A stretch of 64,000 nt of DNA, from assembly GCA_028281235.1 (NCBI GenBank), contig JANQKG010000022.1, positions 62,001 to 126,000 on the forward strand. Reading direction: 5' to 3'. The DNA is from Afifellaceae bacterium (lineage in GTDB: Bacteria; Pseudomonadota; Alphaproteobacteria; Rhizobiales; Afifellaceae). Of this stretch, positions 9,188 to 17,170 are shown piece after piece; positions within the stretch are counted from its first letter, which is position 1; every line of letters starts with the position of its first letter. The notes under the pieces are model-generated. The model was given only the letters and a program-made list of their open reading frames with translations, had not been told where the DNA came from and searched no databases. The translations under genes were made by a program, and so were the position numbers.

Positions 9188-10335
9188 CTCAGCCAGTGCG
9201 CCAGCCGATCGATCCCCTCTGCGATATCGGCCTCCGTGCCGGCGAAGGAGAAGCGGACATAGCGATGTCCGCGCGCATGGTCGAAGTCGGGACCAGGCGT
9301 CGCCGCCACGCCTGCCTCGTTCAGCATGCGCTTGGAGAAATCGAGCGCATCATTCGTGAACCGCGCCACGGAAGCATAGACATAGAAGGCGCCATCCACC
9401 GGCAGGAACTCGTCGAAGCCGAGCCCCGGAAGACGCCCCAGCAGCAGAGCGCGGTTGCGCGCGTACCCCGCCTTGACGGCCTCAAGCTCCTCACTGGAGT
9501 CGAACGCCTTAATTGCGGCGCGCTGCGACAGTTCCGGCACGGAGATGTAGAGCGACTGAGACAGCCGCTCGAACGGCCGCATCAAATCCTCAGGCAGCAC
9601 CAGCCACCCAACCCGCCATCCCGTCATGCAGTAGTATTTGGAGAACGAGTTGATGATGATGGCACTGTCGGAGAAGCGCAGCGCCGTCTCCGCCTGACCG
9701 GCATAGGTCAGGCCGTGATAGATCTCGTCAGACAGGAAGCGGATGCCATTGGCATGGCAGAACGTTGCGATCCGTCCAAGCTCTCCGCCCTCCGTCATCG
9801 TGCCGGTCGGATTGGCCGGGCTCGCCACGAGCACGCCGGCGAGCGGCGACTGTTTATGCAGGTCCTCCAACTGCTCCGCGGCAATCGCCCAGCGGGTCTC
9901 CGGGCCCACCTCGATTTCCACCGCCTCCAGACTGAACGCCTTCAAGATGTTGCGGTAGGCAGGGTAGCCCGGCATCGCCAGGGCGATCCGATCTCCGGGA
10001 TTGAAGGCCCCAAGGAATGTGAGATTGAAGCCGCCCGACGAGCCGGTCGTCACCATCACCCGACCCGGCGATAGATCGATGTAGTAGACCTCTCGATAGT
10101 GCCGGGCGATGCGCTCCCTGAGCGCCCGTATGCCCAGCGCTTCGGTGTAGCCGAGCCGCCCATCGGCAAGCGCCTCAGCCGCTGCCGCCAGCACAGCCTT
10201 CGGCGCCGGCGCGCCCGGCTGGCCCACCTCCATGTGAACGATATGCCGTCCGGCGGCCTCCAATTCCGCCGCCGCTGCCATCACGTCCATGGCCAGAAAC
10301 GGCTCAACCGCGCTTCTTCGCGAAGCCTTCAACAT
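9184..10335 (-). CDS. Class I/II pyridoxal-phosphate aminotransferase
   Basis: A 383-residue fold-type I PLP enzyme. The predicted Schiff-base lysine is K233 in NSFSKYYCMTGWRVGW, with the downstream conserved Arg-containing motif and the family patterns MEVGQPGAPAP, YTEALG and ASPANPTGT. The C-terminal substrate-binding arginine lies near HRYVRFSFA. Relatives transfer amino groups between aspartate, alanine or aromatic amino acids and 2-oxo acids; the exact substrate is uncertain. It is the first gene of a two-gene unit with the LysE-type exporter and is divergent from the M48 protease gene (86 bases between starts). Confidence 0.9.
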   Translation of the reverse strand: MLKASRRSAVEPFLAMDVMAAAAELEAAGRHIVHMEVGQPGAPAPKAVLAAAAEALADGRLGYTEALGIRALRERIARHYREVYYIDLSPGRVMVTTGSSGGFNLTFLGAFNPGDRIALAMPGYPAYRNILKAFSLEAVEIEVGPETRWAIAAEQLEDLHKQSPLAGVLVASPANPTGTMTEGGELGRIATFCHANGIRFLSDEIYHGLTYAGQAETALRFSDSAIIINSFSKYYCMTGWRVGWLVLPEDLMRPFERLSQSLYISVPELSQRAAIKAFDSSEELEAVKAGYARNRALLLGRLPGLGFDEFLPVDGAFYVYASVARFTNDALDFSKRMLNEAGVAATPGPDFDHARGHRYVRFSFAGTEADIAEGIDRLAHWLR

Positions 10336-10421
10336 AACTTGCGTTTCTTTCGTTGCGTGCTTTGGTTAGGCAGGCCGGGAGGGTCAGATTTGCCGCATTT
10401 CAGCGCTCGTATAACAAAGCT

Positions 10422-11828
10422 ATGCCAAATCGCATGCTGCAGGTGAAGTCCAGCCTCGCCGCACTTCGCGCCGGCGCCTTGCCGCTCGTCTGCGCGGCCG
10501 CGATCGCGCTGCCACCAATTGCCGAAGCGCAGAACCGCCGCGCCCCGATCATCCGCGATGCTGAAATCGAGGTGCTACTGCGCGACTATGCGCAGCCAAT
10601 CTTCTCCGCCGCCGGCATCAGCTCAGGTGACGCGGAAATCGTTCTGGTGCTGAGCAAGGAATTCAACGCCTTCGTCGCCACCGGCCGCCGCATGGTGATC
10701 AACACCGGCGTGTTGCTTCAGGCCAAGACACCCAACGAGGTTATCGGCGTCCTGGCGCACGAGACCGGCCATCTGGCCGGCGGCCATTTGGAAGGCTTGC
10801 GCAACGAGGTGGCGCGCGCCCAGGCTATCGGCGCCGTCGTCAGTGCGCTCGGCGTCGCTGGCATGATGGCGGGTGCAGCCGCCGGGTCTTCGTCCGCCAC
10901 CCATTTGGGCGCCGCCGCCACATCGGCGGGACCGGGTGTGGGGCTGCGCACGCTGCTTACTTACCGCCGCGCGCAGGAGCTTGCCGCCGACCGTGCAGCC
11001 CTCACCTACCTCAACGCCTCCGGCCAATCCGCCAAGGGGATGGTGACGACATTTGAACGCTTCGCCGACCAGCAGATGTTCTCCGCGCGCTACGCCGACC
11101 CCTACGCGCAGTCGCATCCGATGGCGCGCCAACGCCTCAACCAGCTTGAGCAGGCGGCGCGCCAAAGCCCGCACTGGGACGCCGTCGACAGCCCACAGCT
11201 TCAGATCCGCCACGACATGATGCGCGCCAAGCTCTCCGGCTTCACCGAGAGCCCGCAGATGGTCGGACGGCGCTTCCCACGCTCCGATGACAGCCTGCCC
11301 GCTCAATACGCACGCGCTATCGTCGGCTACCGGACCGGCGGCATGCGCTCCGCTATCCGCGCCGTCGACGCGTTGATCGCGCGTGTACCGAACTATCCCT
11401 ATTTCCACGAGTTGAAGGGGCAGATTTTGTTGGAGTCCGGCCGCGCCGCCGACGCCGTTGCCCCGCTTCGCCAAGCTGTTGCGCTGGCGCCCAACGCCGG
11501 CCTCATTCGCATCATGCTTGGCCACGCCCTCCTGCAAACCGACAATGCCGGCCTGCTCGACGAAGCGATCGCGAACCTGATCGCCGGCCTCAACAAGGAG
11601 CCGCTCGCCTCTGTCGGGTACCGACACCTCGCGACCGCCTATCAGAAGCAGGGAAAGGTGGCGCAGGCGGAGCTCGCCAGCGCGGAGGGTTTGCTGATTG
11701 ACGGCGATATCGACAGCGCCAGGAACTTCGCCCAGCGTGCGCAGGCGAAGTTCAGTCGCGGTTCGCCGGGCTGGCTCAAAGCTGAGGACATCATCACGTA
11801 TGAATCGCTGGCCCGTGGGACGAACTGA
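10422..11828 (+). CDS. M48 family metalloprotease with C-terminal TPR region (BepA-like)
   Basis: A 468-residue exported zinc protease. A signal-like hydrophobic segment (LPLVCAAAIALPPIAEA) sits near the N-terminus. The catalytic motif HETGH is at residues 113-117, with the third-ligand region RAQELAADRAAL further on. The C-terminal half holds TPR-like helix pairs (PYFHELKGQILLESGR, LIRIMLGHALLQTDN, GYRHLATAYQKQGK). BepA homologues degrade or assist misassembled outer-membrane proteins, notably LptD. I chose ATG 10422; ATG 10434 is an equally possible start. The DsbA-like gene follows after 27 bases, consistent with a periplasmic quality-control unit. Confidence 0.9.
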   Translation: MPNRMLQVKSSLAALRAGALPLVCAAAIALPPIAEAQNRRAPIIRDAEIEVLLRDYAQPIFSAAGISSGDAEIVLVLSKEFNAFVATGRRMVINTGVLLQAKTPNEVIGVLAHETGHLAGGHLEGLRNEVARAQAIGAVVSALGVAGMMAGAAAGSSSATHLGAAATSAGPGVGLRTLLTYRRAQELAADRAALTYLNASGQSAKGMVTTFERFADQQMFSARYADPYAQSHPMARQRLNQLEQAARQSPHWDAVDSPQLQIRHDMMRAKLSGFTESPQMVGRRFPRSDDSLPAQYARAIVGYRTGGMRSAIRAVDALIARVPNYPYFHELKGQILLESGRAADAVAPLRQAVALAPNAGLIRIMLGHALLQTDNAGLLDEAIANLIAGLNKEPLASVGYRHLATAYQKQGKVAQAELASAEGLLIDGDIDSARNFAQRAQAKFSRGSPGWLKAEDIITYESLARGTN

Positions 11829-11855
11829 GCGGCGACGACACCGAAAGGAACGACC

Positions 11856-12611
11856 ATGCCCCAATTGATCCGCATTGCCGTGGCTTTGCTGGCTCTCCTC
11901 GTCGCAGCCCTTCCCGCCCGCGCGGAAATGACGGAGGCGGAGAAGGAGGAGATCGGCAAGGTGATTCGGGAATACCTCCTCACCAACCCCGAAGTGCTTG
12001 AGGAAGCGATCACGGTTCTCCGCCTGAAGCGCGAGCAGGAGGAGGCTTTGGCGCGCGCCAGCGCGATTGAGGATTACGGGGATCGGATCTTCGATTCTGA
12101 GCACCAGATCGTGCTGGGTAACCCTGACGGCGCCATCACGCTGGTGGAGTTCTTTGACTATAATTGCGGCTATTGCAGACGCGCTCTGTCGGACATGACC
12201 GCCCTTCTCCAAACCAACGACGACCTTCGCATCGTGCTGAAGGAATTCCCGATTCTGAGCGAAGGCTCCGTGGAGGCGGCGCGGATCGGCGTTGCGGTAT
12301 CGGAGCTGGCGCCGGAGCGTTATCTGGACTTCCACATTGAGGTCTTCACCCGCCCTGGCGAAGCGAATGCTGCCAAGGCGCTGGAGGTGGCGCGCGACCT
12401 GGGCCTCGATGCGGACGCGGTTGAAGCGGCAGCGTCCAAAAGCAGCATCACCGAGGGCATCACTGAGGTGCGGGAAATCGCCGATGCGCTGGGCATCAGC
12501 GGCACGCCGTCCTATGTCATCGGCAAGGAGATCATCCCCGGCGCCATCGGGTTCGACGGATTGCAGCAACGCGTGGCGGCGATGCGCGAATGTGGCCTCA
12601 CAGTGTGCTAG
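11856..12611 (+). CDS. DsbA-family thiol:disulfide oxidoreductase (Com1/ScsC-like)
   Basis: A 251-residue periplasmic protein with an N-terminal signal peptide (IRIAVALLALLVAALPARA). A helical segment starting MTEAEKEEIGKVIREYLLTNPEVLEEA follows; this N-terminal region is known in ScsC/Com1-type proteins, where it can drive oligomerisation. The thioredoxin-fold domain has the active site CGYC at residues 104-107 (FFDYNCGYCRRAL) and a cis-proline loop in GISGTPSYVIG. It may oxidise or isomerise disulfides. A GAAAGGAA ribosome-binding site precedes the ATG. The last base of its stop codon is the first base of a palindromic repeat. Confidence 0.92.
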   Translation: MPQLIRIAVALLALLVAALPARAEMTEAEKEEIGKVIREYLLTNPEVLEEAITVLRLKREQEEALARASAIEDYGDRIFDSEHQIVLGNPDGAITLVEFFDYNCGYCRRALSDMTALLQTNDDLRIVLKEFPILSEGSVEAARIGVAVSELAPERYLDFHIEVFTRPGEANAAKALEVARDLGLDADAVEAAASKSSITEGITEVREIADALGISGTPSYVIGKEIIPGAIGFDGLQQRVAAMRECGLTVC

Positions 12612-12712
12612 AGCATGATCCCGAAAAGTAAGTACCGGTCTTCGGATAAGATCATGCTCCACAAAAGAGATAGAGCCTCCACTCTGATTCAATCAGAATG
12701 GATAAGGCTCTA
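12611..12712. repeat. Two-module palindromic intergenic repeat (RIME-like)
   Basis: Two adjacent imperfect palindromes fill the gap between the dsbA-like and NDUFA12 genes. Module 1 has arms GAGCATGATC (12611-12620) and GATCATGCTC (12650-12659), with CCGAA/TTCGG pairing inside. Module 2 has outer arms TAGAGCCT (12671-12678) and AGGCTCTA (12705-12712) around an inner CTGATT-C-AATCAG hairpin (12684-12696). Similar GAGCATGATC...GATCATGCTC and AGAGCC...GGCTCT modules are familiar intergenic mosaic repeats in Rhizobiales. This is the only copy seen in the window. It could act as an RNA hairpin or a recombination site. Confidence 0.8.
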
Positions 12713-12755
12713 GGACGGACGACCGGCGAGAACAAAGGGCGAGACGAGAACGACG

Positions 12756-13139
12756 ATGAAGGAGTTTCTCCTGCAGGTCTTCACCTGGTGGAACGGGCAA
12801 ACGCTCGGCACGCGCTTTCATACGTGGCGCAACGGCCAGCTCGTCGGTGAGGACGAAAGCGGCAACCGGTACTATCGCGACAAAACCGGCAAGCGGCGCT
12901 GGGTCATTTACAACGGCGATGCGGAGGCCTCGCGCATCCCGCCGGGCTGGCATGGCTGGATGCACCACCGCACCGATACACCTCCCAGCGAAGAAAGCTA
13001 CGAGCAGCGTGACTGGGAGAAGCCGCATCAGCCGAACCTGACGGGCACGCCCGCCGCCTACCGGCCACCCGGCTCCATCCTGACGCCGGAGCGCCGCCCG
13101 GAGGTGACGGGCGACTACGAACCCTGGACGCCGAGCTAA
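12756..13139 (+). CDS. NDUFA12 (B17.2) homologue, complex I accessory/assembly protein
   Basis: A 127-residue protein matching the NDUFA12 family: FTWWNGQTLGTRFHTWRNG, then VGEDESGNRYYRDKTGKRRWVIYNG, then IPPGWHGWMHHRTDTPP. NDUFA12 is one of the supernumerary subunits of mitochondrial complex I that is also found in alphaproteobacteria, where it sits on the peripheral arm. The gene is far from the nuo operon (about 36 kb away), as is usual. It is followed after 21 bases by the DUF2155 gene, a common pairing in alphaproteobacteria. Confidence 0.94.
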   Translation: MKEFLLQVFTWWNGQTLGTRFHTWRNGQLVGEDESGNRYYRDKTGKRRWVIYNGDAEASRIPPGWHGWMHHRTDTPPSEESYEQRDWEKPHQPNLTGTPAAYRPPGSILTPERRPEVTGDYEPWTPS

Positions 13140-13160
13140 ATACGCGGCGAGTTTCTATTG

Positions 13161-13610
13161 ATGCGGCTATCTGGTGCGCTTGTTTTGACCATGCTTGCGG
13201 CGCTGCCGGCCTCGGCGGCGCCGATCAAGAATCCGGTCGCGGAATTCACCGGCCTCGACAAGATCACCGGCCGCACGATCACGTTTGACGTACTGATCGA
13301 TGAGACCGTGCAGTTCGGCGCCCTGCGCGTGACGCCGCGCACCTGTCACACGCGCCCGCCGACCGAGCCCGCGCAAACGACGGCGTTTGTGGAGGTGGAA
13401 GAGATCACGCTCACCAACGAGATCCAGCGCATCTTCACCGGCTGGATGTTTGCTGCGAGCCCCGGCCTGCATGCAGTGGAGCATCCCGTCTATGATGTCT
13501 GGCTGGTCGACTGCAAGATCGAGATGGGCGAGCCGGAGACGCCGCAGGCGGAACCAGCGACGGACGGGACACCCACGCTGCCCGATCTTGACGGGCCGAC
13601 GCAGAACTAG
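13161..13610 (+). CDS. DUF2155 domain protein, exported
   Basis: A 149-residue protein starting at ATG 13161 (a TTG three bases earlier is also in frame). It has a signal peptide (LVLTMLAALPASA) and one DUF2155 domain with the hallmark stretches FDVLIDETVQFGALRVTPRTC, IFTGWMFAASPGLHAVEHPVYDVW and LVDC. The two cysteines in CHTRPP and LVDCK might form a disulfide. The function is unknown. The tail is acidic and proline-rich. The gene is paired with NDUFA12 and ends only 3 bases before the convergent aat gene. Confidence 0.9.
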   Translation: MRLSGALVLTMLAALPASAAPIKNPVAEFTGLDKITGRTITFDVLIDETVQFGALRVTPRTCHTRPPTEPAQTTAFVEVEEITLTNEIQRIFTGWMFAASPGLHAVEHPVYDVWLVDCKIEMGEPETPQAEPATDGTPTLPDLDGPTQN

Positions 13611-13613
13611 AGA

Positions 13614-14288
13614 TCAGCCCAACGCCGCCAACGCTTCCGCGCCGGACAGTGAGACGGCAGACTGAGCGCTGCCAAACACACCCTCCCCCTCCAGCGCTTC
13701 GTCGAGCATGCGAACGTACTCGTCGCGTGGCACTTCCGCCGCGCCGAACTGCGCCAAATGCGCGGTCAGAAATTGCGCGTCGAGAAGCCTGAATCCGCCG
13801 CGCTTCAGGCGCGCCACAAGATGCACCAGCGCCACTTTGGAGGCGTCGCGCTCCTCGGAGAACATGCTCTCGCCGAAGAACGCCGCGCCAAGCGTCACGC
13901 CGTAAAGCCCACCGACCAGCCGCCCGTCTCGCCAAGCCTCCACGGTGTGGACATGGCCGGTGCGGAAAAGCGCACCGTATAATCTGCGGATCGGCTCGTT
14001 GATCCAGGTCTCCTGGCGCCCGCTGCGCGGTGCTGCACAGCCGGCGATGACGCCCTCAAAGTCGGTGTCGACGCGAACCTCGAACACATCGGAACGCACC
14101 GTGCGCGCCAGCCGGCGCGGCAGATGGAACTGGTCCATCGGCAGCACGCCGCGCATTGTCGGCTCCACCCAATAAAGCGTGGGGTCATCGGCGGAATCGG
14201 CCATCGGAAAGATGCCGCAGGCATAAGCGCGCAGAAGAAGCGAAGGTGTGACGATGTCCTGGTCGCGGTCGCGAAAGGCGCGCGACAT
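13614..14288 (-). CDS. aat: Leucyl/phenylalanyl-tRNA--protein transferase
   Basis: A 224-residue enzyme of the N-degron pathway. It transfers Leu or Phe from aminoacyl-tRNA to proteins with N-terminal Lys or Arg, marking them for ClpS/ClpAP. Family motifs are [60 protein letters not shown] and [21 protein letters not shown]. Length is normal. It lies 4 bases downstream of accC on the same strand, so it ends the aroQ-accB-accC-aat transcription unit. Confidence 0.95.
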   Translation of the reverse strand: MSRAFRDRDQDIVTPSLLLRAYACGIFPMADSADDPTLYWVEPTMRGVLPMDQFHLPRRLARTVRSDVFEVRVDTDFEGVIAGCAAPRSGRQETWINEPIRRLYGALFRTGHVHTVEAWRDGRLVGGLYGVTLGAAFFGESMFSEERDASKVALVHLVARLKRGGFRLLDAQFLTAHLAQFGAAEVPRDEYVRMLDEALEGEGVFGSAQSAVSLSGAEALAALG

Positions 14289-14292
14289 CCGC

Positions 14293-15648
14293 CTAGCTCG
14301 CCGGCGCGGCGCGCTCCGCTAAGAACTGCTCCAGCCACCTGATGTCGTAAGCGCCGTCGGCGACGGCCGGCTCGCCGACAAGGTCCTGGAAAAGCGGGAT
14401 CGTCGTCTGCACGCCATCCACCACATATTCGTCGAGCGCCCGCTTCAGCCGCATGAGGCACTCTACCCGGTCGCGCCCATGCACGATGAGCTTGCCGATC
14501 AGGCTGTCGTAATAAGGCGGCACAGTATAACCCTGGTAAACCGCGGAATCGACGCGAACGCCAAGCCCGCCCGGAGGGTGGTAATAGGTGATCTGGCCCG
14601 GCGACGGCGCGAAGGTCTGCGCGTTCTCCGCATTGATACGGCATTCAATGGCGTGGCCGCTGAAGGTGACCTGATCCTGGCGCAGCGCCAAAGGCGCACC
14701 GGCCGCAACGCGCAGCTGCTCCACGACAATATCGATGCCGGTGATCGCCTCCGTGACGGGATGCTCCACCTGAACCCGCGTGTTCATCTCGATGAAATAG
14801 AACTCGCCATTCTCGTAGAGGAACTCCACCGTGCCCGCGCCCGAATAGCCCATATCCGCGACCGCCTTGGCCGCAACGTTGCCGATATGAACGCGCTCAG
14901 ATGCATTGAGCCCCGGTGACGGCGCCTCCTCCCAGACTTTTTGATGTCGCCGTTGCAGCGAGCAGTCCCGCTCGCCGAGATGCACGGCCGCACCCTTTCC
15001 GTCGCCCAGAACCTGAATCTCAATGTGGCGTGGATGGCCGAGATATTTCTCCAGATAGACGGCATCGTCGCCGAAGGCCTTCAGCGCTTCCGACTTGGCC
15101 GTCGACAAAGCGCGCGACAGATCGTCAGGGCCATCCGCGACCTTCATGCCGCGCCCCCCGCCCCCGGCGGCGGCCTTGATCAGCACCGGGTAGCCGATCT
15201 CCTTGGCGAGCGCGGCAGTCGCCTCATCATCTTCCACGCCTTCGGACGAGCCGGGCACGATAGGGATGCCGAGCTTCGCTGCCGTCTCCTTGGCGCGGAT
15301 CTTGTCGCCCATCACACGGATGTGGTCGCCGGAGGGGCCGATGAAGGTGATGTCGTGGGCCTCCAGGATATCGGCGAACCGCGCATTCTCCGACAGGAAC
15401 CCGTAACCGGGATGTACGGCCTCAGCGCCGGTGATCTCACAGGCGGAAACGATGCTTGGGATGTTGAGATAGCTTTCCGTGGCGGGCGGCGGGCCGATGC
15501 ACACGCTTTCGTCCGCCAGCCGCACATGCATGGCGTCGGCATCAGCCGTAGAGTGCACAGCGACCGTTTGAATGCCGAGTTCCTTGCAAGCCCGCAGCAC
15601 TCGGAGCGCGATCTCGCCACGATTGGCGATCAGGACCTTGGAGAACAT
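14293..15648 (-). CDS. accC: Acetyl-CoA carboxylase, biotin carboxylase subunit
   Basis: A 451-residue ATP-grasp enzyme that carboxylates biotin on AccB using bicarbonate and ATP, the first half-reaction of malonyl-CoA synthesis. The N-terminal fold [25 protein letters not shown] is typical. The glycine-rich ATP loop [11 protein letters not shown], the [12 protein letters not shown] stretch and the [14 protein letters not shown] stretch with catalytic residues are intact. The C-terminal biotin-carboxylase domain is present. It follows accB with a 2-base gap. The separate birA-type ligase at 47.9 kb would biotinylate the partner AccB. Confidence 0.97.
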   Translation of the reverse strand: MFSKVLIANRGEIALRVLRACKELGIQTVAVHSTADADAMHVRLADESVCIGPPPATESYLNIPSIVSACEITGAEAVHPGYGFLSENARFADILEAHDITFIGPSGDHIRVMGDKIRAKETAAKLGIPIVPGSSEGVEDDEATAALAKEIGYPVLIKAAAGGGGRGMKVADGPDDLSRALSTAKSEALKAFGDDAVYLEKYLGHPRHIEIQVLGDGKGAAVHLGERDCSLQRRHQKVWEEAPSPGLNASERVHIGNVAAKAVADMGYSGAGTVEFLYENGEFYFIEMNTRVQVEHPVTEAITGIDIVVEQLRVAAGAPLALRQDQVTFSGHAIECRINAENAQTFAPSPGQITYYHPPGGLGVRVDSAVYQGYTVPPYYDSLIGKLIVHGRDRVECLMRLKRALDEYVVDGVQTTIPLFQDLVGEPAVADGAYDIRWLEQFLAERAAPAS

Positions 15649-15650
15649 CG

Positions 15651-16136
15651 CTACTCGATGATCATCAGCGGTTCGCCGAACTCAATCGGCTGGCCGTCGC
15701 CGACCAGAATCTCTACCACCCGCCCGGCATGCGGTGCGGTGACCTCGTTCATGTGCTTCATGGCTTCCACGATGAGGATCGTCTGACCGGCGCTGACCTG
15801 ATCCCCGACATCCACGAATGGCTGGGCATCCGGGCCGGACGCGCGATACACGGTCCCCACCATCGGCGACGGGACGGCGCCCGGATGACGGGCGGGATCG
15901 GCAAGCGAGGCCGCCTGGCTGGACGTCTCGGCCTCAACCGGCGCCGCGGGTGCGGCAGGCGCCGGGCTCTGCGGCGCAGCATAGGTCACATGAGCTGCCG
16001 CCGGCGGCGCGGCGCGCGAGACGCGGACGCGGAAATCGTCCTGCTCAACCTCGATTTCCGTCAGCTCCGTTTCCCTGAGCAGGGTCGCCAGGTCGCGGAT
16101 CAGTTCCTTGTCGATGCCGTGTTTCTTGTCGGCCAT
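15651..16136 (-). CDS. accB: Acetyl-CoA carboxylase, biotin carboxyl carrier protein
   Basis: A 161-residue protein. The N-terminal part ([32 protein letters not shown]) is the AccB-specific helix-strand region. An Ala/Pro-rich flexible linker of about 45 residues follows. The C-terminal biotinyl domain (from [12 protein letters not shown]) carries the biotin lysine at K127 in [10 protein letters not shown]. The usual motif is EAMKM; here a histidine follows the lysine. I start at ATG 16136, not at the longer frame, because the family pattern begins there. It lies 2 bases downstream of aroQ. Confidence 0.95.
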   Translation of the reverse strand: MADKKHGIDKELIRDLATLLRETELTEIEVEQDDFRVRVSRAAPPAAAHVTYAAPQSPAPAAPAAPVEAETSSQAASLADPARHPGAVPSPMVGTVYRASGPDAQPFVDVGDQVSAGQTILIVEAMKHMNEVTAPHAGRVVEILVGDGQPIEFGEPLMIIE

Positions 16137-16138
16137 GC

Positions 16139-16594
16139 TTACGTCCGTTTGCCCGCCTGCGATGCCGTGGCGGCGATTGCGTCGATTGCCAGAAGATAGG
16201 ATTGCGCGCCGAAGCCGCAAATGACCCCCTTGGCGACCGCCGACAACGTGGAGTGGTGACGGAAGGCTTCACGCGCGAAGACGTTGGAAATGTGAACCTC
16301 CACCACCGGGGATTCGATCAGGCTGATCGCATCGCGGATGGCGATGGATGTGTGCGTATAGGCCGCGGCGTTCAATACCACCCCCGCCGAATCGGACGCC
16401 TCGTGCAACCACTCCACGAGCTCGCCCTCACGGCTTGTCTGGCGAAACACGACCTCAAAGCCCTGCCCCGCGGCATGCGCGCGCGCCTGCGCCTCAATAT
16501 CGGCCAGCGTCACAGTGCCGTAGACATCCGGCTCACGATTCCCGAGCCGATCGAGGTTGGGCCCGTTCAGAATGTGGATTGTGGAAGACGCCAT
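16139..16594 (-). CDS. aroQ: Type II 3-dehydroquinate dehydratase
   Basis: A 151-residue enzyme of the shikimate pathway converting 3-dehydroquinate to 3-dehydroshikimate. Type II motifs are present: HILNGPNLDRLGNREPDVYG with the catalytic tyrosine at its end, FRQTSREGELVEWLHEA, and NAAAYTHTSIAIRDAI with the catalytic histidine region. The VEVHISNVFAREAFRHHS segment binds substrate. It is the first gene of the aroQ-accB-accC-aat unit, an arrangement common in Rhizobiales. A sigma-70-like promoter lies about 50 bases upstream. Confidence 0.96.
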   Translation of the reverse strand: MASSTIHILNGPNLDRLGNREPDVYGTVTLADIEAQARAHAAGQGFEVVFRQTSREGELVEWLHEASDSAGVVLNAAAYTHTSIAIRDAISLIESPVVEVHISNVFAREAFRHHSTLSAVAKGVICGFGAQSYLLAIDAIAATASQAGKRT

Positions 16595-16642
16595 CGGCCG
16601 ATCGTTTGCCCTTAATCCGGCCTTCGGCGGCCCGTCGCCCGC

Positions 16643-16670
16643 CTTATAGGGGGTTTGGCGAGTGGCGCAA
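16643..16670 (-). promoter_or_regulatory. Putative sigma-70-type promoter of the aroQ-accBC-aat unit
   Basis: Read on the minus strand there is a -35-like TTGCGC (16665-16670), a 16-base spacer and a -10-like TATAAG (16643-16648), about 50 bases upstream of the aroQ start. It is the best match in the gap, but is based on pattern alone. Confidence 0.4.
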
Positions 16671-16987
16671 TGCGACCGTCACGCGCCTGAAAAAAAAGTC
16701 GTGCATGATTGATCGAGACTATCTTCCGCGGGAGGTGAGTCGCACCATGCGCGCCAGCCAGACAGGCCTGTTTTCCCCGCTTTCCCCTTTGCCTATCCCG
16801 CAAACGACGCCATCGCCCTCCCGATCACCCGTCCGGATTGTCAAGTCTTGACCATCTCTCCGGCTCGCCTTTAGCGTCGCCCTCGGTCGCTGAGAGTCGC
16901 ACTGACGCCAGCGAGCGTTCTCCAGAGTTCTCGGGTCTTGATTGCCTGTCGGAAGCCTCAGACGGGAGGGGAGAAATTGTGCGTAGA

Positions 16988-17020
16988 TTAACAATATGTG
17001 GTGGACTAACGCGTTGTTAA
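16988..17020. promoter_or_regulatory. Inverted repeat upstream of nrdJ
   Basis: TTAACAA (16988-16994) and TTGTTAA (17014-17020) form a perfect 7-base inverted repeat with a 19-base spacer, about 150 bases before the nrdJ start and in an AT-richer patch. It could be an operator for a dimeric regulator. The first half continues into ATATGTGG, which faintly recalls an NrdR box, but the full NrdR consensus is not present. Confidence 0.3.
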
Positions 17021-17170
17021 CCCCTACATGTTGAAGTTTGTGACCGTGGGCGGACGGTCCGGAATCGGGGTCAGAAACCTTCTTTTAGATGGCACCGGAC
17101 ACGCAACGTGGCGGTGCTAGGATGGCCGGGTCGCCGCCCGGCTGAACGTAGGATAATGGAGCGGGGCAGA

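Larger units (their letters stand above)
16595..17170. other. Divergent non-coding region between aroQ and nrdJ
   Basis: This 576-base gap separates the minus-strand aroQ unit from plus-strand nrdJ. Short open frames exist on both strands but none resembles a protein. The aroQ-proximal side holds a plausible promoter (16643-16670). The nrdJ-proximal side holds the 7-base inverted repeat described separately. I looked for a cobalamin riboswitch, since nrdJ needs B12, and did not find the B12-box pattern. The length leaves room for regulation of nrdJ or a small RNA that I cannot identify. Confidence 0.6.

Noticed and set aside
10623-12692. 689-residue open frame on the minus strand
   Set aside because: It runs antisense through the M48 protease and the DsbA-like gene, both of which have clear motifs. 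Long antisense frames are expected in DNA of this GC content, and the predicted protein has no recognisable fold.
16860-17170. Cobalamin riboswitch before nrdJ
   Set aside because: A GATTGCCTG stretch and GC-rich hairpins raised the idea, but the conserved B12-box and the core of the aptamer were not found by eye.
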